From Theristus sp. LFF4_11 (taxonomy: Eukaryota; Nematoda; Chromadorea; Monhysterida; Xyalidae): a DNA stretch of 64,000 nt. The notes under the pieces were generated by a model. That model did not search any database. It was not told the DNA's origin and saw only the letters and a program-made list of their open reading frames with translations. Within the stretch, counting starts at the first letter, position 1. Each line of letters starts with the position of its first letter. Shown one piece after another: positions 1 to 9,902 of this stretch. The position numbers and the translations under genes were made by a program. Location: NCBI GenBank assembly GCA_030248135.1, contig JASANC010004614.1, forward strand, positions 1 to 64,000, given 5' to 3'.

Positions 1-74
1 AAAATTAGAAAAAACGTATTTTTTCAAGGTTTCATTGTATGCACATGTTTATTATACCCTTAATATTCGGTAGA

Positions 75-1365
75 ATGTCACCGCAATCACCACACACGAG
101 GCTTTTTTGGATCATTTCTTGCGCCATTGTTATTACTGAGTGCAGTCAGTTTGAAGTGCGCCGTCGAATCCCGAACGAGTGCCTGTTCGTGCCAAGGGAC
201 CGATCTCTGACTTGCTCGACTCTGCCGAAATTTGTGCCAAAAATGTTTGTTTTGTAGTAGTTTGTAATCTCGTGCGTTTTATTGTACATTTAGCGTTTCA
301 GTCATTTACGTCGCCTGCAAATCGAAAACTGTGTCAACGGCGCAGAATGGTCAACGTTCAAAGATCTGCTCGTGCACAACAATCATGTTACAAACATATC
401 AATCAATGTTTGCAATCAGGTTGTTTGTTTATTCGTTGAGTAAATGAGATAGTGTTCATGTGTAGATAATACAGACTGCGACAATCGCTACCACAATGAA
501 AATAATGACACCTCGAATTGAGTTTGAACATCTTTGGAAAACAACAGATCAGGTAACAGATGTTATTATGTTAATTAGAGTCCACAATATGTTAAAATGA
601 AAAGCTGTGTTAAAACCCCACGAATACAATTTAATCCACTTTGTAGGAACCGACAACTGAAAAAGCGCAAACAACGACGACACAGCAAACTGACCGAGAC
701 ATAGCGGTTACGGTATGTTAAAAATATTGAACGCAATCCCCTTTTAGTGTCACTTGAGTACATTACAGATCACACCCACTTCATCAGCATACACGTCGAA
801 CACAGGTGAGATGGAATGAAAAATAGTGACAAATTCACAATGTTAAAAAGAGGATTTTCAGACAAACATATGGATTATGTTAAACCAACAACTACACGAG
901 TATTGTGGTGCAGAAACGAGTATGAACAGCATCAAAACAAAATGGCATCAATTTGCGCTGAGAAAATGCAGACGATTGTAAGTTTCAAACAATGAATGGG
1001 TTTTAATCGCATTACAAAATAAGAGTTTGCAGATGAAATCAGAAGAGAGGCCCCCGAAAAACGATGACGCTACCCTGAAACAGTGTAAGCAGTTCTAATG
1101 TGGAATTCGTGTCGGTTTCAAAAACCTGCCCCTATTCAGTTTTCTGCTATAAAGATATGCTGGGTTTGTCAAGTGGTGTTGGCGGCTCTTTGACAACGTT
1201 TGTCGCTTTCCTTCTGATTTACTGCGCTCGAGTAATCATTCGCAAAAATGCCCGCGCCATACCGGAACAAGAGGTTTGATTAAAAATAAAATTAAAAACC
1301 AGTTGAAATAATGTACTTACCCCAAAACGTTGCAGGGCACGGAAATGCGTGTGTTCAACGTTTAA
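75..1365 (+). CDS. Putative single-pass membrane protein with LRR-like N-terminus
   Basis: Nine-exon model: 75-~251, 292-419, 475-552, 647-712, 769-805, 862-977, 1033-1084, 1140-1273, 1336-1365 (stop TAA). From exon 3 onward every junction keeps codon phase; the donors of exons 1 and 2 are weak. An upstream in-frame ATG at 39 is an alternative start. The N-terminus has a hydrophobic signal-like stretch (LFWIISCAIVIT) and a leucine/cysteine-rich stretch (HLRRLQIENC) resembling the cap and first turn of leucine-rich repeats. A Thr/Gln-rich stalk follows (exons 4-5), then a cysteine-containing exon, then one transmembrane helix near the C-terminus (SLTTFVAFLLIYCARVII) and a short basic tail. The family is not recognised. 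A small surface receptor or adhesion protein is an inference. Its 3' end overlaps the minus-strand zinc-finger gene by about 11 bp. Confidence 0.55.
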
Positions 1366-1851
1366 CTATCCGTGCTGGTGCTGCTACCGCTGTTGTTTGC
1401 TTAAAAACGCGCAATCTTACTGTTACTTTATCACATTTGTACATATGTTTTTCCTTACCGAGTTTCATCAGACCAAGTGCCGCCTGGATCTCTTTGTTGG
1501 TATTTCCCGTCACAACTCTGACACACACTTTTCGATGTTGATGTAACTGCTGCAAGCAAACGAAGCGCTTGCGACAAATGCAAGAGTATTGTTTTGGTAA
1601 TCCAGTCATGCTTGGACATTCTTTTTGATGTTTTATAAGATCCTGGCGGTCAGAATATCGCTGCAGGCAGATGCAGATGTGGATTTTGAGCCCATTTTTG
1701 CGTTGACACCTGAAAAAAAGCTATTCTTGTAGAGTGAATTTTTCCGACACAATTTGCTGCAGAACCAAAAAAGAACTTACTGTTTTTGGTGCACTGCGAA
1801 ATACTTAGCCATATGAAATGTTAACTCACAATACCCACAGCGAAACACCAT
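1355..1851 (-). CDS. Three-finger C2HC zinc-finger protein
   Basis: Two exons: 1851-1781 and 1709-1355, with a 71-nt intron, a GTAAGT donor and a T-rich CAG acceptor; phase closes. The 141-aa product is almost all zinc finger. Finger 1 (from residue 3) is FRCGYC...AVHQKQC, a C-x2-C-x12-H-x3-C arrangement. Fingers 2 (HICICLQRYSDRQDLIKHQ) and 3 (YSCICRKRFVCLQQLHQH) have the unusual C-x1-C knuckle, and all three end in Cys rather than His. C2H2/C2HC fingers bind DNA, RNA or protein; the target here is unknown. The start ATG lies 76 bp from the divergent start of the next gene, so the two may share a promoter. The C-terminal tail after the fingers is basic (VKR end). Confidence 0.65.
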
Positions 1852-1927
1852 TTTTCAGCAACTGATTATTTTGTTTTTCATTTTTACGCACAGTTCTCAT
1901 AATCCGATTACAGACTGCTCAGACACG

Positions 1928-2632
1928 ATGACCGCTAATCATATTGGTTATTGTCTTGACGTTTCCGCCATCTACAAAAGAGAGATGTCAACAACGGAAG
2001 AAGCAAAGCGCCTGGAGGACATGTACGACGTATGTTTTGACATTTTGATTACTTCTGCCTGATGTTCATCACACTTGTCATGCGGTATACCTGGCGAAAC
2101 AGCGAACTTCATGTATGATTTCAATTTTAGATCACGTTTGGCGATGTTTTCTTGGACATTGCAAGATCAATCAGAAACGTCATTGTCAGGTCGGAGGCTC
2201 GCACCAATCGGTTCACAAAGCGACTGTGCCTGGTGTAAGTTTTTTGACTGCCACTGTGTTGACCTTTCACACCAAATCCACTGATTTCTGGTTCACGGCT
2301 TTATACTGCCACTGTGTTGACCTTTTACACTGCCACTGTGTTTACATGTTGCTTAAGACACACAGTCAGACCATTTCAGTTGTTTTGGCGAGGGTTGTGA
2401 CGAAAGAGCTTGCGATCAACACCACGTGACGCTGGCAAACGTCGCCGAATCTGTGACGCGCAACGATTTCTTTGCGTCGTTTTACGATCAGATGATGCGT
2501 CATCGCGATGGCGACAGTCGTGATGAGTACATACAGTTTATGCTAAAACATGACCCGTACGCACTGCGAGCGAGTCCTTTGGTCGTGTCGTTGGTCAAAC
2601 TGCTGCTGCAGCATTTTAACGATTACATGTGA
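1928..2632 (+). CDS. Orphan protein, unknown function
   Basis: Three exons: 1928-2029, 2131-2234 and 2380-2632 (stop TGA). Donors GTATGT and GTAAGT, acceptor TTTTAG then TTTCAG, all phases closing. The in-frame codons run upstream to an ATG at 1871, so the start is uncertain. The product of about 152 aa begins MTANHIGYCLDVSAIYKREM. It has an amphipathic middle, a cysteine cluster at the exon 2/3 junction (CLVCFGEGCDERAC) and an alpha-helical C-terminus rich in Leu/Val (SPLVVSLVKLLLQHF). No membrane segment or known motif was recognised. It is divergently arranged with the zinc-finger gene and a head-to-head promoter of 76 bp is implied. Confidence 0.55.
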
Positions 2633-2754
2633 ATTTTTCGCAGCAGTAACGAAAACGTTTCTCATTCTTTAAACACGCTTTTTGTTTTATTGATCTCCAA
2701 CTCTGCTTAACCTTAAATTTATACTTGATTGCCCATTCATTTACGCGTTTGCTA

Positions 2755-2900
2755 GTGTATTTCTCAGTATGATTTTGCCACACTGTTGATCAGTTTTCTA
2801 ATTTTTGTTGCACGCATGTGTACGTGCGTGTATTTCTCAGTATATTGCCACATGTTGATCAGTTTTCTCATTTTTTTGCATGTATCTGTACGTGTGCCAA
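2755..2900. repeat. Two-copy direct repeat
   Basis: Two imperfect copies of about 70 bp share the phrases GTATTTCTCAGTAT, GCCACA and TGTTGATCAGTTTTCT. No coding potential was seen between 2633 and 2940. Confidence 0.6.
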
Positions 2901-2994
2901 CAACAACACTGCAAACGAATCGACGAGTACATAAAAATCAATGATTGCACAAAAAAGAACAAAAATTTCATACAACATAACCGGTCAAAAATAC

Positions 2995-3955
2995 ACTGCG
3001 CGTTGTTTCACAAATACGCGTGAAGTCATCCAGACAGCACGTGGATTAAGTGAGCATGTGACATTCAAACTGTGTTCACACCTGAAACACATATGCCGGC
3101 ACCCCCACCAAACACTAACAAACAAAAATACAGAAATACGCGCGAAGTCATCCAGACACCACGTGGATTAAGTGAGCGTGTGACATTCAAACTGTGTTCA
3201 CACCTGAAACACATATACCGGCACCCCCCACCAAACACTAACAAACACAAAAATACAGAAATACGCGCGAAGTCATCCAGACACCACGTGGATTAAGTGA
3301 GCGTGTGACATTCAAACTGCGTTCGCACCTGAAACGCATATACCGGCACCCCCACCAAACACAGCTTTTGCAAAAATACACGGGCACTACAGAAATACGC
3401 GCGAAGTCATCCAGACACCACGTGGATTAAGTGAGCATGGTTTGAAAAATACGCGTGAAGTCATCCACACACCACCCGGATTAAGTGAGCTGTCATACGC
3501 GTGTGGTCATCCACACAGCACCCGGATTAAGTGAGCTGTCATACGCGTGTGGTCGTCCACACACCACCCGAACTGAACACAAATACGCGTGAAGTCATCC
3601 AGACACCACGTGGATTAAGTGAGCATGGTTTGAAAAATACGCGGGAAGTCATCCACACACCACCCGGATTAAGTGAGCTGTCAATAGTGATTTGAAAAAT
3701 ACGCGCGAAGTCATCCATATACCACCCGGATTAAGTGAGCTGTCATACGCGTGTGGTCATCCACACACCCCCCGGATTAAGTGAGCTGTCATACGCGTGT
3801 GGTCGTCCACACACCACCCGAACTGAACACAAATACGCGTGAAGATACCATAAGTGAGCTGTCATACGCGGGAAGTCATCCACACACCACCCGGATTAAG
3901 TGAGCTGTCAATAGTGATTTGAAAAATACGCGCGAAGTCATCCATATATACTACT
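2995..3955. repeat. Minisatellite array, units about 45 bp and longer
   Basis: More than fifteen degenerate tandem units built around GAAGTCATCCAGACACCACG followed by TGGATTAAGTGAGC, alternating with ATACGCGTGTGGTCATCC. The first part uses longer units of about 115 bp that include CATTCAAACTG and CACCTGAAAC. Short ORFs through the array (ending RHHVD) are artefacts of the period. The array abuts the left end of the foldback element at 3956. Confidence 0.9.
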
Positions 3956-6900
3956 ACGTCACATTTTTCCCTTGCTGGAAGTCATGTCGTCATACCTACA
4001 ACCGAACCGTAGCCAGACATGGATACAAGATTCGTCCGTGCTGGTCAACATTTTTGAAGGGCTGTGCCGCCCGAACGCCGGCAAATTTGCCAGCTCCATC
4101 CCTACTGGGCAATGGGCATTCTTGAAGAATAGCGGGGTTTTGAATTTCGCTGTATTTTCGTCGCAGCGCTGTGCTCTCGTGCGGCTGCTGAAACACTGTT
4201 TTTCCTGCCAATGAAGCCTAATTGAAAGTTTAAAAAATCGAAAAAATGAAAGTTGTTCAGAATTTTTCAGGGAGTCCGAATAACACCAGCTGAGGAGCAA
4301 CCGACTTACCATTTGACCCCCACTCATATGGGAGGAGGGTGAAAATTGGTTTCGGCGAGCACGGCGACCCCATTTTCCCACCGACGGCGGCATTTTGTTC
4401 GCGCAATTTGTTGAACCAAGTCTTTGCGACGCTCAAGAACTTCAATCCACGAGTCGTTCATCGAAAACAGTCGATAAATCGATCCAGAATACCACCTGCA
4501 GAGTTGAAGACAATCTCCACGAGGTAAAGTCGAAGAAAACTTTTGTTGAACTTTCAAAAAATTCACGGGAAATTTAAAAAAAAATCGCTATTTTTCTTTT
4601 TTTATTCATTTAAAAAAATCGCCCATCCCTAGCCGCAACGCCTTGCCAGCAATTAACAAATCCACAACAGTAAATCCAAACAAGCAAGTTAACCTTTGGG
4701 TATTCTTGAAGAATAGCAGGGTTTTGGATTTCGCTGTATTAGCAGTGTTGTGCTCTTGTGCGGGTTGCTGAAATGTTGTTTTTCATGCCAATGAAGGCTT
4801 GCGAAGCCTCAGGTAACCTACAAAACATTTGAATGGTCCCTAAGACTTCGCAAACCTTTTTGAAGGGCTGCAAAATCCAAACGCAAAATCAAAACCCAAA
4901 TTAAGACTCGCTTTTTGAGAATACCGTCCCACCCCTCCCACCTCTAGGCACTAGAATGCAAAGTTTTTCCAATTTAAATGAATCATACACCATTCTGACC
5001 GCCTTGACGCGCTGATTCCGAAAATTACATTTGTTTTTTGATTCGAGGTCATTTAGGGCCCAAAAATGGCCAAAAACCGTTTTTTCGGGGCCCTTTCAAA
5101 AAATAGTGTTTTTTTAACTTTTTAATGAAACTACGACAAAAATAAAAAAACCATTCGATTCGTCTTGATCTGCTGAACATTTTCAATTAATATACTATGT
5201 CCTAAAAATGCGGTCTAAAGGGCTATTTTTAAAAAAAACTGGTTGTGGTCCCAGTATTTCACGTTTTTTGGTCCTTTAGAACCGTTTTCGGGGCATGGTA
5301 TAGGGGTGCACCAAAAAGCTTTCCGAAAGAGCTAGCTTTGTGCAAAGTTTCATTTAAAAAAAGCCACCCCATGTAACTAAAAAGTATTTTACTTTTGGTA
5401 CCCGGATCGCGATTATGGTCAGCACGAAACCGACATGCCCCTGAACATGTACCTGCTGCTGTGACCAGGCGTACTGCCAGACAGAACAAACTAGTGCACC
5501 TAAAAGCTCACCACACAAGCTTATTATGTTCTAGGAATTAGCTGATGAAACAATTATTCAGTGCCACAACAGCAAAGCAATTGTTGCTTTCGATGTGTCA
5601 ATCTTTTTCTAAAAAACTGATAGTACTGCTAGTTTTCGGTTTTTTTCAGTGACTCAGAACCGTTTTCGGGGCCTAGTATAGGGGTGCACTGAAAAGCATT
5701 CCGCAAGAGCTAGCTCAGCGTGAAATTTCATTTAAAAAAAGCGTCCCCCATGTAACTAATAAGTATTTTACTTTTGGTACCCGGATCGCGATTATGGTCA
5801 GCACGAAACCGACATGCCCCTGAACATGTACCTGCTGCTGTGACCAGGCGCACTGCCAGACAGAACAAACTAGTGCACCTAAAAGCTCACCGCACAAGCT
5901 TATTATGTTCTAGGAATTAGCTGATGAAACAATTATTCAGTGCCACAACAGCAAAGCAATTGTTGCTTTCGATGTGTCAATCTTTTCAACCTTTCAAAAA
6001 ATAGTGTTTATTTAGCTTTTTAATGAAGCTACGACAATGGCTGAATCTGATATTTGACACCGGAGCAAAGACTAATAAGAAACAAGAACCACAAGAACTT
6101 GCCAATCGAATGAGAACGCAGCGAGTTGAGTGCACTGAAGGTGGAACACGCAGAAAGTTCACTCGAGAAGAATGGCTCTCATCTGACCAGATAAAGGCAT
6201 ACTTCTGCAGAAGAAAATCTGCCATTCAGAAGTGCGTTACTGCTGTTCCGACGTCAAAAAAGAAAACTGATAAAGAAAATTTGAATGTCGAACCGTCATC
6301 TAGTTCGTCCGGTCAATCAACCAGAAGGAAAAGTAGCCGAAGAAAGACCTCAATGGTCTCATTTGATCCAGAATGCGTTGAGGATGACGATACGCTCCGA
6401 ACTACAGAAGGAAATCCTGATCTAGATCATGAGGTCTGTGTTGCTTTGAGTTCAGTGTGATGCTGTCTTTAGAACCAGCGTATTTTTTGTTTATCTTTTT
6501 TCGGGTTTGCAACGATTTGTTTTGTTTCGAACAAAAGTCGTTTCTCTTTGTGAAGCAAGTAAACATTATAGGATGATCCTGCATGGCTGTCGCCGTACGA
6601 TGAACTTGCTGAGTCCTGGGTGGCCGAACAAGAGCAAATTTCCACAGAAGTCGAAACAAGTTCAGTCATTCATTCACGCACATTACGCAGCGCGTATGCA
6701 GATTGGTATTCTTTGGAAGCAGTGCAGGACCGAAACCGTCGTGTGTGATGCAATTTTTATTCAAAAATTCAGTATTATTCGTTTTCTGGGAACATTTACA
6801 TTCGAAAGCAAACATTGCTCTGTTGTAGCACTGAATCATTGTTTTATCACCTGATTCTTAGAACATTATTAGAACTTAGAACTAGTCTTGTGGGCTTTTA

Positions 6901-9571
6901 GATACACTAGTTTATCTGGCAGAACCACTGGTGGCAGCACGATACAAGTTTTGGTGTGTATCAGTCTCGTGCTGACCGTAATCGCTCTGGGTACTGACAG
7001 TACAACAACTTTTTATTCATATGGCGGACGCTCTTTCAAAATGAAATTTTGCATAGACCCAGCTTTTTCAGAATGTTTTTTAGTGCACACTCATACTATG
7101 CCCCAAAAGCGCTTCCGAATCACTAAAAACCCCCAAAAAAACAGTACTATCAGTACTCCAGAAAGATTCACATACGAAGGCAATAATTGTTCTGCTGTTG
7201 TAGCACTGAATAATTGTTTAATCAGCCGATTCTTAGAACATTATTAACTGGTCTCATGGGCTTTTAGGTGCACTAGTTTGTTCTGTCTGGCAGTGCGCGT
7301 GGTCACAGCAGCAGGTACATGTTCAGGGGCATGTCGGTTCGTGCTGACCATAATCGCGATCCGGGTACCAACAGTAAAATACTTTTTAGTTACATGGGAA
7401 ACGCTTTTTTTAAATGAAATTTCACACTGAGCTAGCTCTTGCGGAATGCTTTTCAGTGCACCCCTATACTAGGCCCCGAAAACGGTTCTCAGTCACTGAA
7501 AAAAAAACCGAAAACAAGCAGTACTATCAGTTTTTTAGAAAAAGATTGACACATCGGAAGCAAACATTGCTTTGCTGTTGTGGCACTGAATAATTGTTTC
7601 ATCAGCTAATTCCTAGAACATAATAAGCTTGTGCGGTGAGCTTTTAGGTGCACTAGTTTGTTCTGTCTGGCAGTGCGCCTGGTCACAGCAGCAGGTACAT
7701 GTTCAGGGGCATGTCGGTTTCGTGCTGACCATAATCGCGATCCGGGTACCAACAGTAAAATACTTTTTAGTTACATAGGGGACGCTTTTTTTAAATGAAA
7801 TTTCACACTGAGCTAGCTCTTGCGGAATGCTTTTCAGTGCACCCCTATACTAGGCCCCGAAAACGGTTCTGAGTCACTGAAAAAAACCGAAAACTAGCAG
7901 TACTATCAGTTTTTTAGAAAAAGATTGACACATCGAAAGCAACAATTGCTTTGCTGTTGTGGCACTGAATAATTGTTTCATCAGCTAATTCCTAGAACAT
8001 AATAAGCTTGTGTGGTGAGCTTTTAGGTGCACTAGTTTGTTCTGTCTGGCAGTACGCCTGGTCACAGCAGCAGGTACATGTTCAGGGGCATGTCGGTTTC
8101 GTGCTGACCATAATCGCGATCCGGGTACCAAAAGTAAAATACTTTTTAGTTACATGGGGTGGCTTTTTTTAAATGAAACTTTGCACAAAGCTAGCTCTTT
8201 CGGAAAGCTTTTTGGTGCACCCCTATACCATGCCCCGAAAACGGTTCTAAAGGACCAAAAAACGTGAAATACTGGGACCACAACCAGTTTTTTTTAAAAA
8301 TAGCCCTTTAGACCGCATTTTTAGGACATAGTATATTAATTGAAAATGTTCAGCAGATCAAGACGAATCGAATGGTTTTTTTTATTTTTGTCGCAGCTTC
8401 ATTAAAAAGTTTAAAAAACACTATTTTTTGAAAGGGCCCCGAAAAAACGGTTTTTGGCCATTTTTGGGCCCTAAATGACCTCGAATCAAAAAACAAATGT
8501 AATTTTCGGAATCAGCGCGTCAAGGCGGTCAGAATGGTGTATGATTCATTTAAATTGGAAAAACTTTGCATTCTAGTGCCTAGAGGTGGGAGGGGTGGGA
8601 CGGTATTCTCAAAAAGCGAGTCTTAATTTGGGTTTTGATTTTGCGTTTGGATTTTGCAGCCCTTCAAAAAGGTTTGCGAAGTCTTAGGGACCATTCAAAT
8701 GTTTTGTAGGTTACCTGAGGCTTCGCAAGCCTTCATTGGCATGAAAAACAACATTTCAGCAACCCGCACAAGAGCACAACACTGCTAATACAGCGAAATC
8801 CAAAACCCTGCTATTCTTCAAGAATACCCAAAGGTTAACTTGCTTGTTTGGATTTACTGTTGTGGATTTGTTAATTGCTGGCAAGGCGTTGCGGCTAGGG
8901 ATGGGCGATTTTTTTAAATGAATAAAAAAAGAAAAATAGCGATTTTTTTTTAAATTTCCCGTGAATTTTTTGAAAGTTCAACAAAAGTTTTCTTCGACTT
9001 TACCTCGTGGAGATTGTCTTCAACTCTGCAGGTGGTATTCTGGATCGATTTATCGACTGTTTTCGATGAACGACTCGTGGATTGAAGTTCTTGAGCGTCG
9101 CAAAGACTTGGTTCAACAAATTGCGCGAACAAAATGCCGCCGTCGGTGGGAAAATGGGGTCGCCGTGCTCGCCGAAACCAATTTTCACCCTCCTCCCATA
9201 TGAGTGGGGGTCAAATGGTAAGTCGGTTGCTCCTCAGCTGGTGTTATTCGGACTCCCTGAAAAATTCTGAACAACTTTCATTTTTTCGATTTTTTAAACT
9301 TTCAATTAGGCTTCATTGGCAGGAAAAACAGTGTTTCAGCAGCCGCACGAGAGCACAGCGCTGCGACGAAAATACAGCGAAATTCAAAACCCCGCTATTC
9401 TTCAAGAATGCCCATTGCCCAGTAGGGATGGAGCTGGCAAATTTGCCGGCGTTCGGGCGGCACAGCCCTTCAAAAATGTTGACCAGCACGGACGAATCTT
9501 GTATCCATGTCTGGCTACGGTTCGGTTGTAGGTATGACGACATGACTTCCAGCAAGGGAAAAATGTGACGT
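3956..9571. mobile_element. Foldback-type element, long inverted arms
   Basis: Left arm 3956 to about 5640 and right arm about 7880 to 9571 are near-identical reverse complements; mirror coordinates sum to 13526-13527 across the arms. The outermost bases are ACGTCACA / TGTGACGT. Internal 350-380 bp subrepeats (starting near 5265 and 5640 on the left; near 7255, 7640 and 8030 on the right, plus a degraded copy at 6870-7250) extend both arms, as in Drosophila FB/Galileo-like elements. The centre carries one ORF (6023-6460). No clear target-site duplication was seen. An inverted segmental duplication is the alternative, but internal subrepeats plus a central ORF favour a transposon. Confidence 0.75.
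6023..6460 (+). CDS. Central ORF of the foldback element
   Basis: Uninterrupted 145-codon ORF at the centre of the palindrome. It is basic and hydrophilic. Around residues 30-65 it has a segment with a helical look (FTREEWLSSDQIKAYFCRRK), followed by a Ser/Lys/Arg-rich stretch (SSSSSGQSTRRKSSRRK) that could be a nuclear localisation signal, and an acidic C-terminus. The EEWL..QIK.YF pattern gives the impression of a small DNA-binding module found in other uncharacterised repeat-associated proteins, but I cannot name a family. It is too short to be a transposase alone, so it may be a remnant or an accessory protein. Confidence 0.4.
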   Translation: MKLRQWLNLIFDTGAKTNKKQEPQELANRMRTQRVECTEGGTRRKFTREEWLSSDQIKAYFCRRKSAIQKCVTAVPTSKKKTDKENLNVEPSSSSSGQSTRRKSSRRKTSMVSFDPECVEDDDTLRTTEGNPDLDHEVCVALSSV

Positions 9572-9682
9572 GATGTTGAACTGACGGCTGTTTTTGTAAT
9601 GTGGCTGTTTTTCTGCAACATTTTTGACATCTCGCATAAATTCTAGGGACTCTAGGAAAATAAATGATGATTAAGCCATACA

Positions 9683-9790
9683 CACACCAACTTATTTCAG
9701 CAAAAACAGCTTATCAGAAATAACGGCAGAAAAAGCTGACCAACTTATTTCAGCAAAAACAGCTTATGAGAAATAACGGCAGAAAAAAAC
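9683..9790. repeat. Two-copy 50-bp direct repeat
   Basis: Two adjacent copies of CAACTTATTTCAGCAAAAAC + AGCTTAT(C/G)AGAAATAACGGCAG. It lies upstream of the first exon of the secreted-protein gene. The following T-rich tract ending TTGCAG at about 9854 could be a 3' splice site for a 5' UTR exon. Confidence 0.7.
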
Positions 9791-9902
9791 TGTCTTCTCA
9801 ACAATTATCTTATCTGTATCAATAATCACTTTCAAAACCGTTTCTCTCTTGCAGAAAATTTCACTTCTTGTGTCCGCTAACATAACTAAACCTGAAGGTA
9901 AA

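Noticed and set aside
3065..3296. Short ORFs in the 3 kb region
   Set aside because: Minisatellite artefacts with identical repeated peptides.
2995..3955. Possible CRISPR-like array
   Set aside because: Repeats are directly adjacent and degenerate without unique spacers, and the DNA is eukaryotic.
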